64,000 nt of DNA from JANXZS01 sp963797255 (GTDB lineage: Bacteria > Acidobacteriota > Terriglobia > Terriglobales > Acidobacteriaceae), in the NCBI GenBank assembly GCA_963797255.1, contig CAWCOV010000030.1, forward strand, positions 1 to 64,000, given 5' to 3'. The position numbers and the translations under genes are program-made. This document shows, piece after piece, positions 24,791 to 34,181 of this stretch (the stretch's first letter is position 1; each line of letters starts with the position of its first letter). The notes under the pieces are model-generated. The model searched no databases. It worked only from the letters and a program-made list of their open reading frames with translations, and had not been told where the DNA came from.

Positions 24791-26107
24791 TCAGCCTATC
24801 AGGAGCACGGAAACGATTTCACCCGCCCGCAACTCGTTCGTTCCATCTTCGCGTGCCTGTGGAACGACTACATAACAGTTTGCGCGTGCATTGCTTGCGA
24901 GATCGCCCGATCCCTGCCACGCGATCGTTTCAACTTGAGGAGTGAATTCATAATCGTTCATAAAAGCTGGCAGGAAGCGGGTGAGGCCGCTTTTGACGGA
25001 GACGGGCGATAGAAGCCTTGCAAGCCCGAAGCGCGGGACTTTGGATGTGTCTCCTGCGAGGGCGTTCAGCAAGGGATGCACGAACAATGCAAACGTGACC
25101 ATCGTCGAAATAGGATTTCCGGGAAGGCCGAAAAAGTATGTCCACCGGGTTGATGTGCGAGATGGCAAGCGCCCGAAGACGACCGGCTTTCCTGGTTGAA
25201 TCTTCGCTCCGGTAAAGAAGAATTCGGCGCCGAGATCTTTCAGGGTCTCCTCAACAAAGTCGAATCGGCCCATGGAGACGCCGCCGGAAAGAAGGATCAA
25301 ATCCGCGTTTATTTCCGAAAGCATGTGCAGGATTGCGGAGGCGGTGGCCTCACGATTGTCGCGCAGAATTGGCATTACCAGCGGCTCGCCTCCGCTGTGC
25401 CGAACCTGTGCAGCGAGCGAGTAGCTATTGGAGTTGCGAATCTGAAAGGGCAACGGAGTCTCGGCGAGTTCAACGAGTTCATCCCCCGTCGCCTGGACAG
25501 CAACGCGCGGCTTGCGGAAACAATTGAGGTTTGTCTGTCCGCAGGAGGCGGCGACGGCGAGATGCTGCGCATTCAGACGCGTTCCCACTGCGAGAAGACT
25601 CGCCCCCCGTTTCGCTTCCGAGCCGGCAGGAACGATATTGTCACCGGGGAGAAGTTTGCGGCCGCCGGTAAGAGTAATGTGATTTTCCTGTGCCGTCGTG
25701 TGCTCCGCCATCACGACGCAATCAGCTCCTGAGGGAACGGGCGCGCCGGTCATGATTTCGATGGCCTCTTTCGCAGCTAGATCTCCCGCGAACATTTCAC
25801 CAGCACGTATCAGACCGGCAATGCGAAGCGTTCCCTCACTCAATTCGTCTGCACGACAGGCGAAACCGTCGCGGGTGGATCGATCGAAGGGAGGCTGGTC
25901 GCGATCCGCCAGCACCGACGATGCGAGCACGCGCCCACAGGCGTCAAGCAAAGGAATGCTTTCTACGTTGAGATGATTCCCGGCAGCCAGAAGTGCGGCT
26001 TGTGCGCGCACAGCAGCTGCTGCGTCTGCATAACTCAATACAAGATCGGAGGATGAATCCATTGGCATGCTTTTGATTGTAGCCAGTCGCTCGGTTCTGC
26101 AACCCAT
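24791..26107 (-). CDS. moeA: Molybdopterin molybdenumtransferase MoeA
   Basis: A 438-residue protein from ATG 26107; ATG 26068 would remove 13 unconserved residues and is equally possible since neither has a clear ribosome site. Family marks are PPFDRSTRDGFAC, IMTGAPVPSGADCVVMAE, ILRDNREA, LILLSGGVSMGRFDFVEETL and FGLPGNPIST. It inserts molybdate into adenylated molybdopterin, the last common step of cofactor synthesis. The gene is followed after four bases by moaC, with which it shares the pathway. Confidence 0.95.
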   Translation of the reverse strand: MGCRTERLATIKSMPMDSSSDLVLSYADAAAAVRAQAALLAAGNHLNVESIPLLDACGRVLASSVLADRDQPPFDRSTRDGFACRADELSEGTLRIAGLIRAGEMFAGDLAAKEAIEIMTGAPVPSGADCVVMAEHTTAQENHITLTGGRKLLPGDNIVPAGSEAKRGASLLAVGTRLNAQHLAVAASCGQTNLNCFRKPRVAVQATGDELVELAETPLPFQIRNSNSYSLAAQVRHSGGEPLVMPILRDNREATASAILHMLSEINADLILLSGGVSMGRFDFVEETLKDLGAEFFFTGAKIQPGKPVVFGRLPSRTSTRWTYFFGLPGNPISTMVTFALFVHPLLNALAGDTSKVPRFGLARLLSPVSVKSGLTRFLPAFMNDYEFTPQVETIAWQGSGDLASNARANCYVVVPQAREDGTNELRAGEIVSVLLIG

Positions 26108-26176
26108 ATTGTCGTAATCGGAAGATGAGCTTACACTTCGTGCGACTCTCGTTACACATTTGTAAGGCTCATATTC

Positions 26177-26590
26177 ATGAGGACGAATCGCGCACGAGTT
26201 TTGGCGATGGGCACTTTACTCCTTCTTGGAGCTACTTCTGTGATTGGTGCGGTGCCGATGTTGCGAGATCCTTATGGATCCCCGCTATCCATGCCGCAAT
26301 CACTGTTGGCTCACTCTCCATTTCATTCCTACCTGGTGCCGGGCTTTGTGCTTCTCGTCTGCAACGGGCTTGTCTCTTTCTTCATCTTTATCGCCGTTAT
26401 AAGAAGGCAGAAATTTTATGGGCGATGGATTTTTGTGCAGGGGCTTGTACTCACTGGTTGGCTGCTGGTGGAGGTAGCGGTTCTCCGCTTCGTCGTGTGG
26501 CCGCACTGGTTCTACGGCGGAGTGGCTTGCCTGCTGTTGATTTGCGGCTGGTGGCTGCGAAATGAAGGCAGCGGAATGGAAGCAAAGTAA
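26177..26590 (+). CDS. Small four-helix membrane protein, function unknown
   Basis: A 137-residue protein that is mostly membrane helices (about residues 10-28, 50-75, 83-105 and 110-126), with a short charged C-terminus. The first helix might be a signal anchor (MRTNRARVLAMGTLLLLG). I recognise no family. It is divergent from moeA and ends just before a hairpin shared with the next, convergent gene. Confidence 0.65.
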   Translation: MRTNRARVLAMGTLLLLGATSVIGAVPMLRDPYGSPLSMPQSLLAHSPFHSYLVPGFVLLVCNGLVSFFIFIAVIRRQKFYGRWIFVQGLVLTGWLLVEVAVLRFVVWPHWFYGGVACLLLICGWWLRNEGSGMEAK

Positions 26591-26599
26591 AAAAGAAAG

Positions 26600-26625
26600 G
26601 CGCCAATCCCGATTGAGATTGGCGC
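26600..26625. terminator. Bidirectional hairpin terminator
   Basis: GCGCCAATC (26600-26608) pairs perfectly with GATTGGCGC (26617-26625) across an eight-base loop. On the minus strand it is followed by CTTTCTTTTTTAC, making it a good terminator for the TPR gene that ends at 26645. On the plus strand the following TTGTGTATT is a weaker U tract for the small membrane-protein gene. Confidence 0.85.
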
Positions 26626-26644
26626 TTGTGTATTCAGACCGCAG

Positions 26645-27730
26645 TTATTTCTTGGGGGCCTTGTACGTGGTCTTTTGCGTGGTGGACATCTCCGCAAGGA
26701 TCTGTTTTACCTCAGGCGCCATCGGCCCTGTCGGTGCGAGTTCCAGGTACTTGTTGTAGGCTTCCACGCAACCCGGAGGAGCGATAAGCTTTTGTGTCTT
26801 GGGGTCAATGGTTGATTTGCCAATCAGTGATTTGCCCTTTAGGTAATAGGCGATCGCGTGCGAAGGGTCGAGGGCAATTACTTTATCTGCGGCCCCTACA
26901 GTTTCGTCCGCATGGCCAAGCCGGTCGTACAGGATGGCTTCGTTGGTGTAGTACATGGCCGCGTTCTTGGGATCGCTTTTTGCAGCGGCATCGAAGGCGG
27001 TGGCTGCTTCAGGAAGTTTGTTGGTGGTGGCATAGACTTCACCGAGCGCTGCCTGCGCTGCGCCCTGAATTTCCGGGGAGGGCTTCTTGGAAGCTGTATC
27101 CAACTCGATTGCCTTGTTCAGCGAGGTGACTGCGTCGTCATTCTTTTTCAAGCCAGCTTGCGCCTCGCCGAGTTCCAGCCAGAGCACAGAGGCGGTAGGC
27201 CTCAGCACAACTGCTTCTTTCATCAGGGTTTCGGCTTCTTCGAAGTTCTTGGACTTAATGTCGTCGCGGGCTTTCTGGAGATTGGCATTCAGATTTTTGA
27301 TCTGCGTATTCTCCTTCATGGCCTCGGAGTTCTTTTTGCGGATCTCTTCTGCCTGCTTGCGTTGCTCAGGGGAGAGCTTATTCAGGTAGTCAGCCCGTCC
27401 CAAATCAAAATCCTGAGTGGTCGTGGCACCTGCCGTGAACTTGACGTCAGGAAATTGATCGACGTCTTTACCTTCAGCATTCATCAGGGTGACGAAGTAC
27501 GTTCCGGGAGCAATTCCTTCTCCGGTGTAATCGCCATTTTGATCGGCCTTGAAGGTGTACACAATCTGTTTGGCTGCGCCATCTTTGGTCAGTTTGACCG
27601 ATGAATTAGCCATCGGCGCACCGACGGGATCGGTGTTGTGCCCTTTAATGCTTGCTGTGGGCGCCTGCGCGAGTGCCGGCACGATTGAGAGCAGGATCAT
27701 GGCCAGCCATAGAGTAGTCTTCCGTTTCAT
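26645..27730 (-). CDS. Secreted TPR protein with carboxypeptidase-regulatory-like domain
   Basis: A 361-residue protein from ATG 27730, chosen because AAGGAG lies six bases upstream and a clean signal peptide follows (KRKTT, cleavage near ALAQ/APT). Residues about 23-100 form a beta-sandwich of the carboxypeptidase-regulatory type (SIKGHNTDPVGAPMANSSVKL, GDYTGEGIAPGTYFVTLMNAEG). After a Glu/Lys-rich helical linker, three to four tetratricopeptide repeats follow (for example SVLWLELGEAQAGLKKNDDAVTS). Such proteins are common in acidobacterial periplasms and are thought to bind partners; the specific role is unknown. Confidence 0.82.
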   Translation of the reverse strand: MKRKTTLWLAMILLSIVPALAQAPTASIKGHNTDPVGAPMANSSVKLTKDGAAKQIVYTFKADQNGDYTGEGIAPGTYFVTLMNAEGKDVDQFPDVKFTAGATTTQDFDLGRADYLNKLSPEQRKQAEEIRKKNSEAMKENTQIKNLNANLQKARDDIKSKNFEEAETLMKEAVVLRPTASVLWLELGEAQAGLKKNDDAVTSLNKAIELDTASKKPSPEIQGAAQAALGEVYATTNKLPEAATAFDAAAKSDPKNAAMYYTNEAILYDRLGHADETVGAADKVIALDPSHAIAYYLKGKSLIGKSTIDPKTQKLIAPPGCVEAYNKYLELAPTGPMAPEVKQILAEMSTTQKTTYKAPKK

Positions 27731-27807
27731 GTCATCTCCTTGGAGCACGTAGGCAGGCTTTTGCCAGCTACCGGTCCATCAAAAAAATGCAACTCAAAAG
27801 CTTACGC

Positions 27808-27825
27808 CTCCCGAAACTTCGGGAG
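27808..27825 (-). terminator. Hairpin downstream of queC
   Basis: CTCCCGA (27808-27814) pairs with TCGGGAG (27819-27825) across AACT. It lies 10 bases past the queC stop on the minus strand, followed by a weak T run (GCTTTTGAG). It is the likely end of the queC transcript. Confidence 0.6.
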
Positions 27826-27834
27826 AATCAAATA

Positions 27835-28548
27835 TCAAAATGTCGCGGTGTAGGAAATCTCATCCCGCACTCCTGCTTCCTCAAACGCCCGCAGTCGCAG
27901 AACACAGCTTTCGCACCGGCCGCACGCCGTTTCTTCGCCGGAATAGCACGACCACGTTAAATGGAGTGGCGCGTTCAATTCAAGGCCGAGGCGCACGATC
28001 TCTTTCTTCTTCAAGTGGATGAGCGGAGTTACAACTTCGATGTCTCCGTCTCGTGTACCAGTCTGAATCAAACGCTGAAAAGCCTCGTAATACTGTGGCC
28101 GGCAGTCGGGGTAACCTGAGCTATCCTGCTCCACCGCGCCGATAAAGATGCGTTTTGCTCCAATTACCTCGGCCCAGCTTACCGCTGCGGATAGAAAATG
28201 GGCGTTGCGGAAAGGGACGTAAGTGACTGGTACGGAAACACCTATGACTTCGCCGGGAGCCGCATCTGGCACCGCAATGGAGGTGTCCGTGAGTGCAGAA
28301 CCGCCGATTTCCCGAAATATTCCGATCTTGAGAGGCAAAAATCCGCGGAAACCCAGGGTCTCCGCAACCTCGCGCGCGCTTTGTAGCTCGCGATTCTCGG
28401 TGCGCTGACCGTAGCTGATGTGCAGGGCATACGCTTCGTAATCCCGTGCCGCCAAAGCTGCGCATACCGCTGAATCCATTCCTCCGGAAAGGCAGACGAC
28501 TGCCTTGGTTCGGGAAGCGGTTTGAGCGTTGGTCTGCATACGTTCCAT
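27835..28548 (-). CDS. queC: 7-cyano-7-deazaguanine (preQ0) synthase QueC
   Basis: A PP-loop ATPase, about 237 residues from ATG 28548; the frame opens at 28590 but the extra 14 residues are not family-like. The ATP loop is CLSGGMDSAV, and YVPFRNAHFLSAA and GAVEQDSSGYPDCRP line the substrate site. The C-terminal zinc site is CYSGEETACGRCESCVLR with four cysteines. It converts 7-carboxy-7-deazaguanine and ammonia to preQ0 in queuosine synthesis. Its partners queD and queE lie about 10 kb away on the opposite strand. Confidence 0.95.
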   Translation of the reverse strand: MERMQTNAQTASRTKAVVCLSGGMDSAVCAALAARDYEAYALHISYGQRTENRELQSAREVAETLGFRGFLPLKIGIFREIGGSALTDTSIAVPDAAPGEVIGVSVPVTYVPFRNAHFLSAAVSWAEVIGAKRIFIGAVEQDSSGYPDCRPQYYEAFQRLIQTGTRDGDIEVVTPLIHLKKKEIVRLGLELNAPLHLTWSCYSGEETACGRCESCVLRLRAFEEAGVRDEISYTATF

Positions 28549-28695
28549 GCTACGACAACTTCTCCGTCCAATGCGTGTGAGCCCAGTCACGTTTGTTTCG
28601 AGTCCCGGAACTTATGTTTGGTCATTCGCGGCCCGAATTTCAACCTTTTCCGAGCTGTGCAGACGGGGCAGAATACCGTCTAGACTCAGACGTAG

Positions 28696-29184
28696 ATGAT
28701 TATTCGTGTTGCCACCATCGACGACATACCTCAGATACTTGCGCTGATCCGCGAACTCGCTGCGTACGAACGCGATCCACTGGCCGTCGAAGCGACCGAG
28801 GCGGACCTGCTCCGCGAGGGATTTGGTCCGTCGCCGCGGTTCTACACGCTGATGGCTGAGATTTCAGGGGAGATCGCCGGGTTTGCCCTCTACTTCTTCA
28901 ACTTTTCCACCTGGAAGGGCCGTTCAGGGATTCACCTGGAGGATCTGTTCGTCCGGCCGCAGTATCGTGGGTTGGGGATCGGCAAGAAGCTGTTGAGTTC
29001 CGTGGCGGATTTTGCCGTCCAGAATGGCTGCGGGCGCCTGCAGTGGGACGTGCTGGACTGGAATCAGCCAGCGATCGATTTTTACGAGGGGCTGGGGGCA
29101 AAATTTCTGAACGAGTGGCGCATTATGCGTGTTACTGATGAGGCGCTGACCGCGCTGGCTTCGGCGGGAGGTCTCCATGAATAG
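28696..29184 (+). CDS. GNAT N-acetyltransferase, SSAT/thialysine-type
   Basis: A 162-residue single GNAT domain. IIRVATIDDIPQILALIRELA opens the fold. FFNFSTWKGRSGIHLEDLFV and RPQYRGLGIGKKLL give the acetyl-CoA loop (R-x-x-G-x-G-x-L). DVLDWNQPAIDFYEGLGA is the C-terminal pattern of spermidine/diamine and thialysine acetyltransferases. It may acetylate polyamines or lysine analogues. Its end overlaps the trmFO start by eight bases, so the genes are co-transcribed. Confidence 0.88.
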   Translation: MIIRVATIDDIPQILALIRELAAYERDPLAVEATEADLLREGFGPSPRFYTLMAEISGEIAGFALYFFNFSTWKGRSGIHLEDLFVRPQYRGLGIGKKLLSSVADFAVQNGCGRLQWDVLDWNQPAIDFYEGLGAKFLNEWRIMRVTDEALTALASAGGLHE

Positions 29185-30523
29185 CCGACCAATTCGAGTG
29201 ATAGGGGGCGGTCTGGCCGGGCCTGAGGCTGCGTTGATCGCGGCGAGGGCGGGCTGCGAAGTGGATTTGTACGAAATGCGGCCCGTGAAGACGACTCCCG
29301 CGCATCAGACGGCCGATTTTGGGGAGCTGGTCTGCTCGAATTCTCTGAAATCCGAGAGTGAGAATACGGCGCCGTGGCTGTTGAAGCAGGAGATGCGGCG
29401 CGCCGGCTCAGAACTGCTTCAGATGGCGGACAAAGCGGCCGTTCCGGCAGGGCATGCACTGGCCGTGGATCGCGTCGAGTTTTCCCGGCTGATCTCCGAA
29501 GCTATTGCCCGGGAGCCACTAATCTGTGTCCATCGCGAGGAAGTCACGAACCTCGATCCGGCATCGGGCGTAACGATCGTAGCCAGCGGCCCGCTGACGT
29601 CGAACGCCCTTTCCGACGAGATCGCCCGCTTGACCGGGAGCGATCATCTGTCGTTTTATGATTCCATTTCGCCCATCGTGGAGGCTGATTCCATCGATAT
29701 GAACCGCGTCTATTTCGCGGCACGGTGGGACAAGGGAACGGCAGATTACATCAACTGCCCGTTCACCAGAGAGGAGTACGACGTCTTTTACGACGCCCTG
29801 GTGAGTGCCGAGGAAGTCGAAGCGAAAGAATGGGAGAAGCTGGCGTATTTCGAGGGGTGTCTGCCAATCGAGGAAATCGCCCGCCGCGGCCGGGATACGC
29901 TGCGATTTGGCTGCATGAAGCCGGTGGGGTTACGTGATCCGCGAACGGGCAAGACGCCGTGGGCCGTGGTGCAGCTGCGCTGCGAGAATCTGCGCGCAGA
30001 CTCGTATAACCTCGTCGGATTCCAGAATCACCTGAAATTTGGGGAGCAGGCGCGAATTCTGCGGCTCATTCCCGGCCTTGAGAACGCGCGTTTTCTGCGT
30101 TACGGGCAGATCCACCGGAACACGTATATCAATTCTCCTCGAGTGCTAACCGAGACGCTGAGCCTGCGCGAGCATCCACCGATCCTATTTGCCGGTCAGA
30201 TTTCCGGCGTGGAAGGCTATACGGAATCCATTGCTACGGGGATGCTGGCGGGCTTATATGCTTCCGCTATGGTGATGGGTCAGCAGCCCGCACCGGTGCC
30301 TCGGCAGACGGCCCTGGGGTCGCTCGTCAATTACATAACGCACGCCGATCCGGCGCACTTCCAACCGGCTAACATTACTTTCGACTTGCTCCTGCCCATG
30401 GCCGAGGAGGAGAGGAAGAAGATTCGCGATAAAAAGGAACGTCACCGCATCCAGTGTGAACGTGCGCTGGCGGCGTTCGATGGCTGGTTGGCAGAACGGC
30501 AGGTTAGTGTGACTCGAGGGTAG
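29177..30523 (+). CDS. trmFO: Folate-dependent tRNA (uracil-5-)-methyltransferase TrmFO
   Basis: A 448-residue flavoprotein of normal length. The FAD loop is VIGGGLAGPEAALIAARAG, followed by TADFGELVCSNSLKSE and LFAGQISGVEGYTES near the C-terminus, both typical of TrmFO (formerly Gid). It uses methylenetetrahydrofolate and FADH2 to make ribothymidine at position 54 of tRNAs. The start lies within the GNAT gene. A tRNA gene lies at the left edge of the window, but there is no direct link. Confidence 0.96.
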   Translation: MNSRPIRVIGGGLAGPEAALIAARAGCEVDLYEMRPVKTTPAHQTADFGELVCSNSLKSESENTAPWLLKQEMRRAGSELLQMADKAAVPAGHALAVDRVEFSRLISEAIAREPLICVHREEVTNLDPASGVTIVASGPLTSNALSDEIARLTGSDHLSFYDSISPIVEADSIDMNRVYFAARWDKGTADYINCPFTREEYDVFYDALVSAEEVEAKEWEKLAYFEGCLPIEEIARRGRDTLRFGCMKPVGLRDPRTGKTPWAVVQLRCENLRADSYNLVGFQNHLKFGEQARILRLIPGLENARFLRYGQIHRNTYINSPRVLTETLSLREHPPILFAGQISGVEGYTESIATGMLAGLYASAMVMGQQPAPVPRQTALGSLVNYITHADPAHFQPANITFDLLLPMAEEERKKIRDKKERHRIQCERALAAFDGWLAERQVSVTRG

Positions 30524-30613
30524 ATTCGGCGGGCTGTTGTTGAACAAATCACTTTGCGGGCGGAACGTTCTGGCATACCCTCAAGCGAACCGCAAAAGAG
30601 GCTTATCGAAGAT

Positions 30614-31789
30614 ATGAGCTCAATTCCCGGCTATTCTGATTTGCAACGACCGGTCTCCGCTACAGATGCAATTGGGCCCGCCTTTCGCAGGGTTCGCAGC
30701 ATTCTGGCCGAGCCATTCCGGCTGGGGTTTTTCCTCAAGATGTGCTTGATTTTCGCGCTGGCGGAGGCGGGATTTGTTTCCGCTTCGTTCTCCTATCCGA
30801 TCCAGGGAACGAATGCGGCCATGCAGCACGCGGGACATAAATTTGCGCCGGGTAGCAGCAACTTCCTGGCCGACGGCCTGGGGGCGATTGGTGCTCTTGG
30901 GCTCGGTCTGCTGCTGGTTATCCTGGCCGCGGCGATCATTGCAATCCTTGTGTGGGTGGTGATGATTTACCTGTTTTGCCGTTTGCGCTTTACGGCACTC
31001 GACCTGGCCCTGTACCGCGAGGGAAAAGTTCGCCAGGCGTGGCGCAAATATCGACGCCAGGGCTGGCGCTATTTCGGCCTGACTCTGTTGTGTGGATTGG
31101 TATTTCTTCTGGTGATGGCTGCAGTACTGGGGCCTTTTATTCCGGCATTTGTGCGCATTGCCAAGTCCATGGATCCGGCTCATCCCAATCCTGTCGCAAT
31201 TTTCAGCCTGATGCTTCCGCTGCTTGGCGCGATTATTTTCCTTTCTATTCTTTGGTGGGTGGTGGATGCGGTGATACGGGATTTTCTTCTGCCTCCGATG
31301 GCGATTGAAGATGCTCCTATCGAGGCCGCAATTGAACGCTTTTTCACGCTTATACACGCAGATTTCGGACAGGTGACACTCTATCTTTTCATGCGCCTGA
31401 TCGTGACGTTCGCATTGTCGGCATGTTTGTGGATAGCGGCTCTTATCCCACTGGGCGTGCTTGCGCTCGCGTGTGTTGGTGTTGGTGTGCCGCTGTATCA
31501 CTCGTTCTGGCAGGGCGGTGGGATGGGTGCTTTTATCTTTGTCCTTTACGCGGTTGGCACCGGGAGCATCCTGCTGATTCTCTACTTCCTCTCCATTACT
31601 GCCATTTTTGGAACGGTTGGCGCTTTTAAACAGTGCTACGCATTTACTTTTTTCGGCCCGCGATATCCCTTACTCGGCGCACTGCTTGAAGGAGGCGCTG
31701 CTTCGAGTAACGTGGCCTTCAATGAGCCGCCAACGCCGCCGATTCCACCGATGAATTTTCCTGCCGTCGAGCCGCCGCCAGTCTGGTGA
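30614..31789 (+). CDS. Polytopic membrane protein, function unknown
   Basis: A 391-residue protein from ATG 30614; the frame opens at TTG 30554, but the preceding 20 residues look uncoded. A short soluble start (LQRPVSATDAIGPAFRRVRSIL) is followed by about six long hydrophobic segments, and a Pro-rich tail (PPTPPIPPMNFPAVEPPP). The N-terminal arrangement resembles bacterial glycerophosphoryl-diester-type or DUF4013-like membrane proteins, but I cannot name the family. The next gene starts within its stop codon, so the pair works together. Confidence 0.7.
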   Translation: MSSIPGYSDLQRPVSATDAIGPAFRRVRSILAEPFRLGFFLKMCLIFALAEAGFVSASFSYPIQGTNAAMQHAGHKFAPGSSNFLADGLGAIGALGLGLLLVILAAAIIAILVWVVMIYLFCRLRFTALDLALYREGKVRQAWRKYRRQGWRYFGLTLLCGLVFLLVMAAVLGPFIPAFVRIAKSMDPAHPNPVAIFSLMLPLLGAIIFLSILWWVVDAVIRDFLLPPMAIEDAPIEAAIERFFTLIHADFGQVTLYLFMRLIVTFALSACLWIAALIPLGVLALACVGVGVPLYHSFWQGGGMGAFIFVLYAVGTGSILLILYFLSITAIFGTVGAFKQCYAFTFFGPRYPLLGALLEGGAASSNVAFNEPPTPPIPPMNFPAVEPPPVW

Positions 31790-32190
31790 CAACCGCGGTG
31801 TACATTCTTCGGAAAATTGCGCTGGTGCTGTCCGCGGCACTGACCATTGTTGTGATCGCGGCGTTGCTCTGGATGCTGGTGTTTCTGAGCAAAGCGGTAG
31901 CACCGGTGCGGCTGGCGGTCAATGCTGCGCAAGCGTCCCCAGCATTCAGAAACGCAGTGGGACAACCGGTGCAGACGGGCACATTTGTCCGCGGCACGAT
32001 GAGTCCATTCAGTGGGAACGCCGACTTTAAGATTCCAATCTCAGGCGATAAAGGAGAAGGAGTTCTCGAAGAATGGGCGCAGCAGCAATCAGGAAAGTGG
32101 CAACTGTGCTCGCTTGTCTACCGGTCAAAAGATGGGCAAACGCGAATTGTTATTCTGCCCGACGAGTCCGCTCCGTGTGAGCGAGAGTAG
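31786..32190 (+). CDS. Single-helix anchored protein, function unknown
   Basis: A 134-residue protein from a GTG whose bases overlap the TGA of the previous gene (GTGA), a clear sign of coupled translation. Residues about 8-35 form one long membrane helix. The remainder is a small extracytoplasmic domain of about 95 residues (GKWQLCSLVYRSKDGQTRIVIL) that looks like a beta fold with two cysteines. I recognise no family. It is probably a partner of the preceding membrane protein. Confidence 0.68.
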   Translation: MTTAVYILRKIALVLSAALTIVVIAALLWMLVFLSKAVAPVRLAVNAAQASPAFRNAVGQPVQTGTFVRGTMSPFSGNADFKIPISGDKGEGVLEEWAQQQSGKWQLCSLVYRSKDGQTRIVILPDESAPCERE

Positions 32191-32245
32191 TTAAATTGCA
32201 TCAGACACCAGTATGGTGGAGTGAGACGTTTCAAGGAGAGTCATC

Positions 32246-32473
32246 ATGTCTGAGAGTCCGGTAACCATCACCCTGAAGCCCAACGGTCCATATCGTGTGG
32301 AAGGCCCCATCAAGCTGATCAACACCGACGGCAAAGAGATCGATCTGACGGGGAAGCCAGCCATCTCCCTGTGTCGTTGCGGCGCATCCGTCAACAAGCC
32401 GTTCTGCGACGGTACTCACTCGAAAATTGGCTTTCAGGCAGCGGAAGCGGCCGTGGCCTCAGAGAACAAGTAA
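32246..32473 (+). CDS. CDGSH iron-sulfur domain protein
   Basis: A 75-residue protein with AAGGAGA ahead of its ATG. SLCRCGASVNKPFCDGTHSKIGF gives the C-x-C-x-n-C-x3-H ligand set of a 2Fe-2S CDGSH cluster, with its single motif in the C-terminal half. The N-terminal half (TITLKPNGPYRVEGP) is the short beta segment found in bacterial versions. Such proteins are redox or cluster-transfer factors; the partner here is unknown. Confidence 0.93.
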   Translation: MSESPVTITLKPNGPYRVEGPIKLINTDGKEIDLTGKPAISLCRCGASVNKPFCDGTHSKIGFQAAEAAVASENK

Positions 32474-32495
32474 GTTACAACCGAAATGCAAAGAA

Positions 32496-32533
32496 TCCCC
32501 GGTGCCAGTGATTGCTGTGCCGGGGAATTTCTT
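32496..32533. terminator. Hairpin terminator between CDGSH gene and der
   Basis: TCCCCGG (32496-32502) pairs with CCGGGGA (32520-32526), followed on the plus strand by ATTTCTTT. It ends the CDGSH transcript, and lying 14 bases past the der stop it also serves the minus strand, where TTCTTTGCATTT follows. Confidence 0.75.
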
Positions 32534-32539
32534 TGTCGT

Positions 32540-34012
32540 TTATTTTTCCTTCTTATTTCGGGCTTTGATCTTGAACCAGATAGGCGAACCTTCAAAACCG
32601 AACGCCTCTCGTACCTGGTTCTCAAGAAAACGCTCGAAGCTGAAGTGCAGCTTCACATCCCGGTCGGTGAAAAGAATAAAGGTGGGCGGCGCGACCGCGG
32701 CCTGCGTCATGTAAAGAATGCGCATGCGGTTCGACATGGGCACGGGAGCGCGTTGAAAGTCGATCTTGTCGAGGAAGCGATTCATCTGTCCGGTGGTAAC
32801 GCGCTTGCGTCTTTCGGCCGAAACTTCTTTCACGAGTTCGAGGACCCGCTTGATGTTCTTGCCCTGAGCAGCCGAGATAAAAACTACCGGCGCGTACGCC
32901 AGGTACTTCAGCACGTTGCGCAATTGCGTTTCGAAGATATCGCGGTCGGCTGGCGGTTTCCCGTCGGTACGAGCGGTTGTGACGAGGTCCCATTTGTTCA
33001 CGACGAGGATGATGGAGCGGCCACTCTCGTGCGCGTATCCTCCAATCGTCGCGTCGGAGGAAGTGACGCCTTCGGTTGCATCAATGACCAGAAGGGCCAC
33101 GTCGGCAGCTTCAAGATGACGCCGCGCCATTACGACGGACAGCTTCTCCGCCATCTCCGTGGTTTTGCCCTTGCGGCGGATGCCTGCCGTATCCACGAAG
33201 CGAAACTTCGTGCCCTGATACTCCATTAACTCATCGACAGCATCGCGCGTGGTGCCTGCTATGGGCGAAACGATGGCGCGGGAGGTGCCAGTGAGAGCAT
33301 TCAACAGCGTGCTCTTGCCGACGTTGGGGCGGCCAATGATGGCCACCTTAGTTTCGTGTTGTTCGAATTCTCCGTGGCTGCGATGGATGTTCTCGTCGTC
33401 CTCGTTGGTGTCAGTCGTCTCATCCACTTCCACTTCAAGCGGGGACACTTCCGCAGGTTCCTCCGCTGGCGGCAAGGCCGCGAAGACATCTTCCAGCAGG
33501 TCACCGATACCGATTCCGTGTTCAGAAGAAACGGCCTGGACATTCTTGAATCCGAGCTGGCGAAAGTTTTCGGCGGCAGCTTCCATCTGCTCCGTGTCGA
33601 TTTTATTCACGACCAGGAAGGCCGGCTTTCCGCTGCGCAGCAGGATGCGGGCGAGGTCGAAGTCCGGGGAGGCCAATTCGGTGCGGCCATCCACGACCAT
33701 CACCAGAACGTCCGCTTCATCGAGCGCTGTCTTTGCCTGCTCAAAAATTGCGGCGGGAATGAGTTCATCATCGTCGGGGAGCACGCCCCCAGTGTCGACC
33801 AGTCGCGCGGAGCGGCCCTGCCACTGAACTTCTCCGTAGATACGGTCGCGCGTGATGCCGGGTTCGTCCCCTACAATCGAGCGGCGTGAACCTGTCAGGC
33901 GATTGAAGAGAGTGGACTTGCCGACATTGGGCCGACCTACGATGGCGATGAGAGGTAGCCCCTCGGTAATGGTGGGACTGCCTCTGCGCGATACTCGTGT
34001 TTTCTTTCCCAA
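32540..34012 (-). CDS. der: Ribosome-assembly GTPase Der (EngA)
   Basis: A 490-residue protein from a TTG start with GGAG about eleven bases upstream. It has two tandem GTPase domains: GRPNVGKST occurs twice (about residues 25 and 227), each with DTGG/DTAG and NKID/NKWD motifs, and a C-terminal KH-like domain (RMRILYMTQAAVAPPTFILFT). Der is essential for 50S subunit assembly. An acidic linker of about 60 residues (VEVDETTDTNEDDENI) between the GTPase domains is longer than the short linker of most homologues. Confidence 0.96.
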   Translation of the reverse strand: MGKKTRVSRRGSPTITEGLPLIAIVGRPNVGKSTLFNRLTGSRRSIVGDEPGITRDRIYGEVQWQGRSARLVDTGGVLPDDDELIPAAIFEQAKTALDEADVLVMVVDGRTELASPDFDLARILLRSGKPAFLVVNKIDTEQMEAAAENFRQLGFKNVQAVSSEHGIGIGDLLEDVFAALPPAEEPAEVSPLEVEVDETTDTNEDDENIHRSHGEFEQHETKVAIIGRPNVGKSTLLNALTGTSRAIVSPIAGTTRDAVDELMEYQGTKFRFVDTAGIRRKGKTTEMAEKLSVVMARRHLEAADVALLVIDATEGVTSSDATIGGYAHESGRSIILVVNKWDLVTTARTDGKPPADRDIFETQLRNVLKYLAYAPVVFISAAQGKNIKRVLELVKEVSAERRKRVTTGQMNRFLDKIDFQRAPVPMSNRMRILYMTQAAVAPPTFILFTDRDVKLHFSFERFLENQVREAFGFEGSPIWFKIKARNKKEK

Positions 34013-34181
34013 AATCTCTACTCCACTACTTGCGGCGGCGCGTCTGCCGCGCCGGTCCGGGCTCCTGCGAAGATGAGGCCAACCCTGATCCTACGCTGTT
34101 GGAGCGCTATTTACCTCTGTGAGAAGACGGGCAGACGTGGTAGGGAGCCTGCTCTAGCCCAGGTAGCGAGGGCGGAACGCT

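Noticed and set aside
34020..34080. GC-rich dyad upstream of der as a riboswitch
   Set aside because: Only a short simple stem (GGCGCG/CGCGCC type); no conserved aptamer pattern seen.
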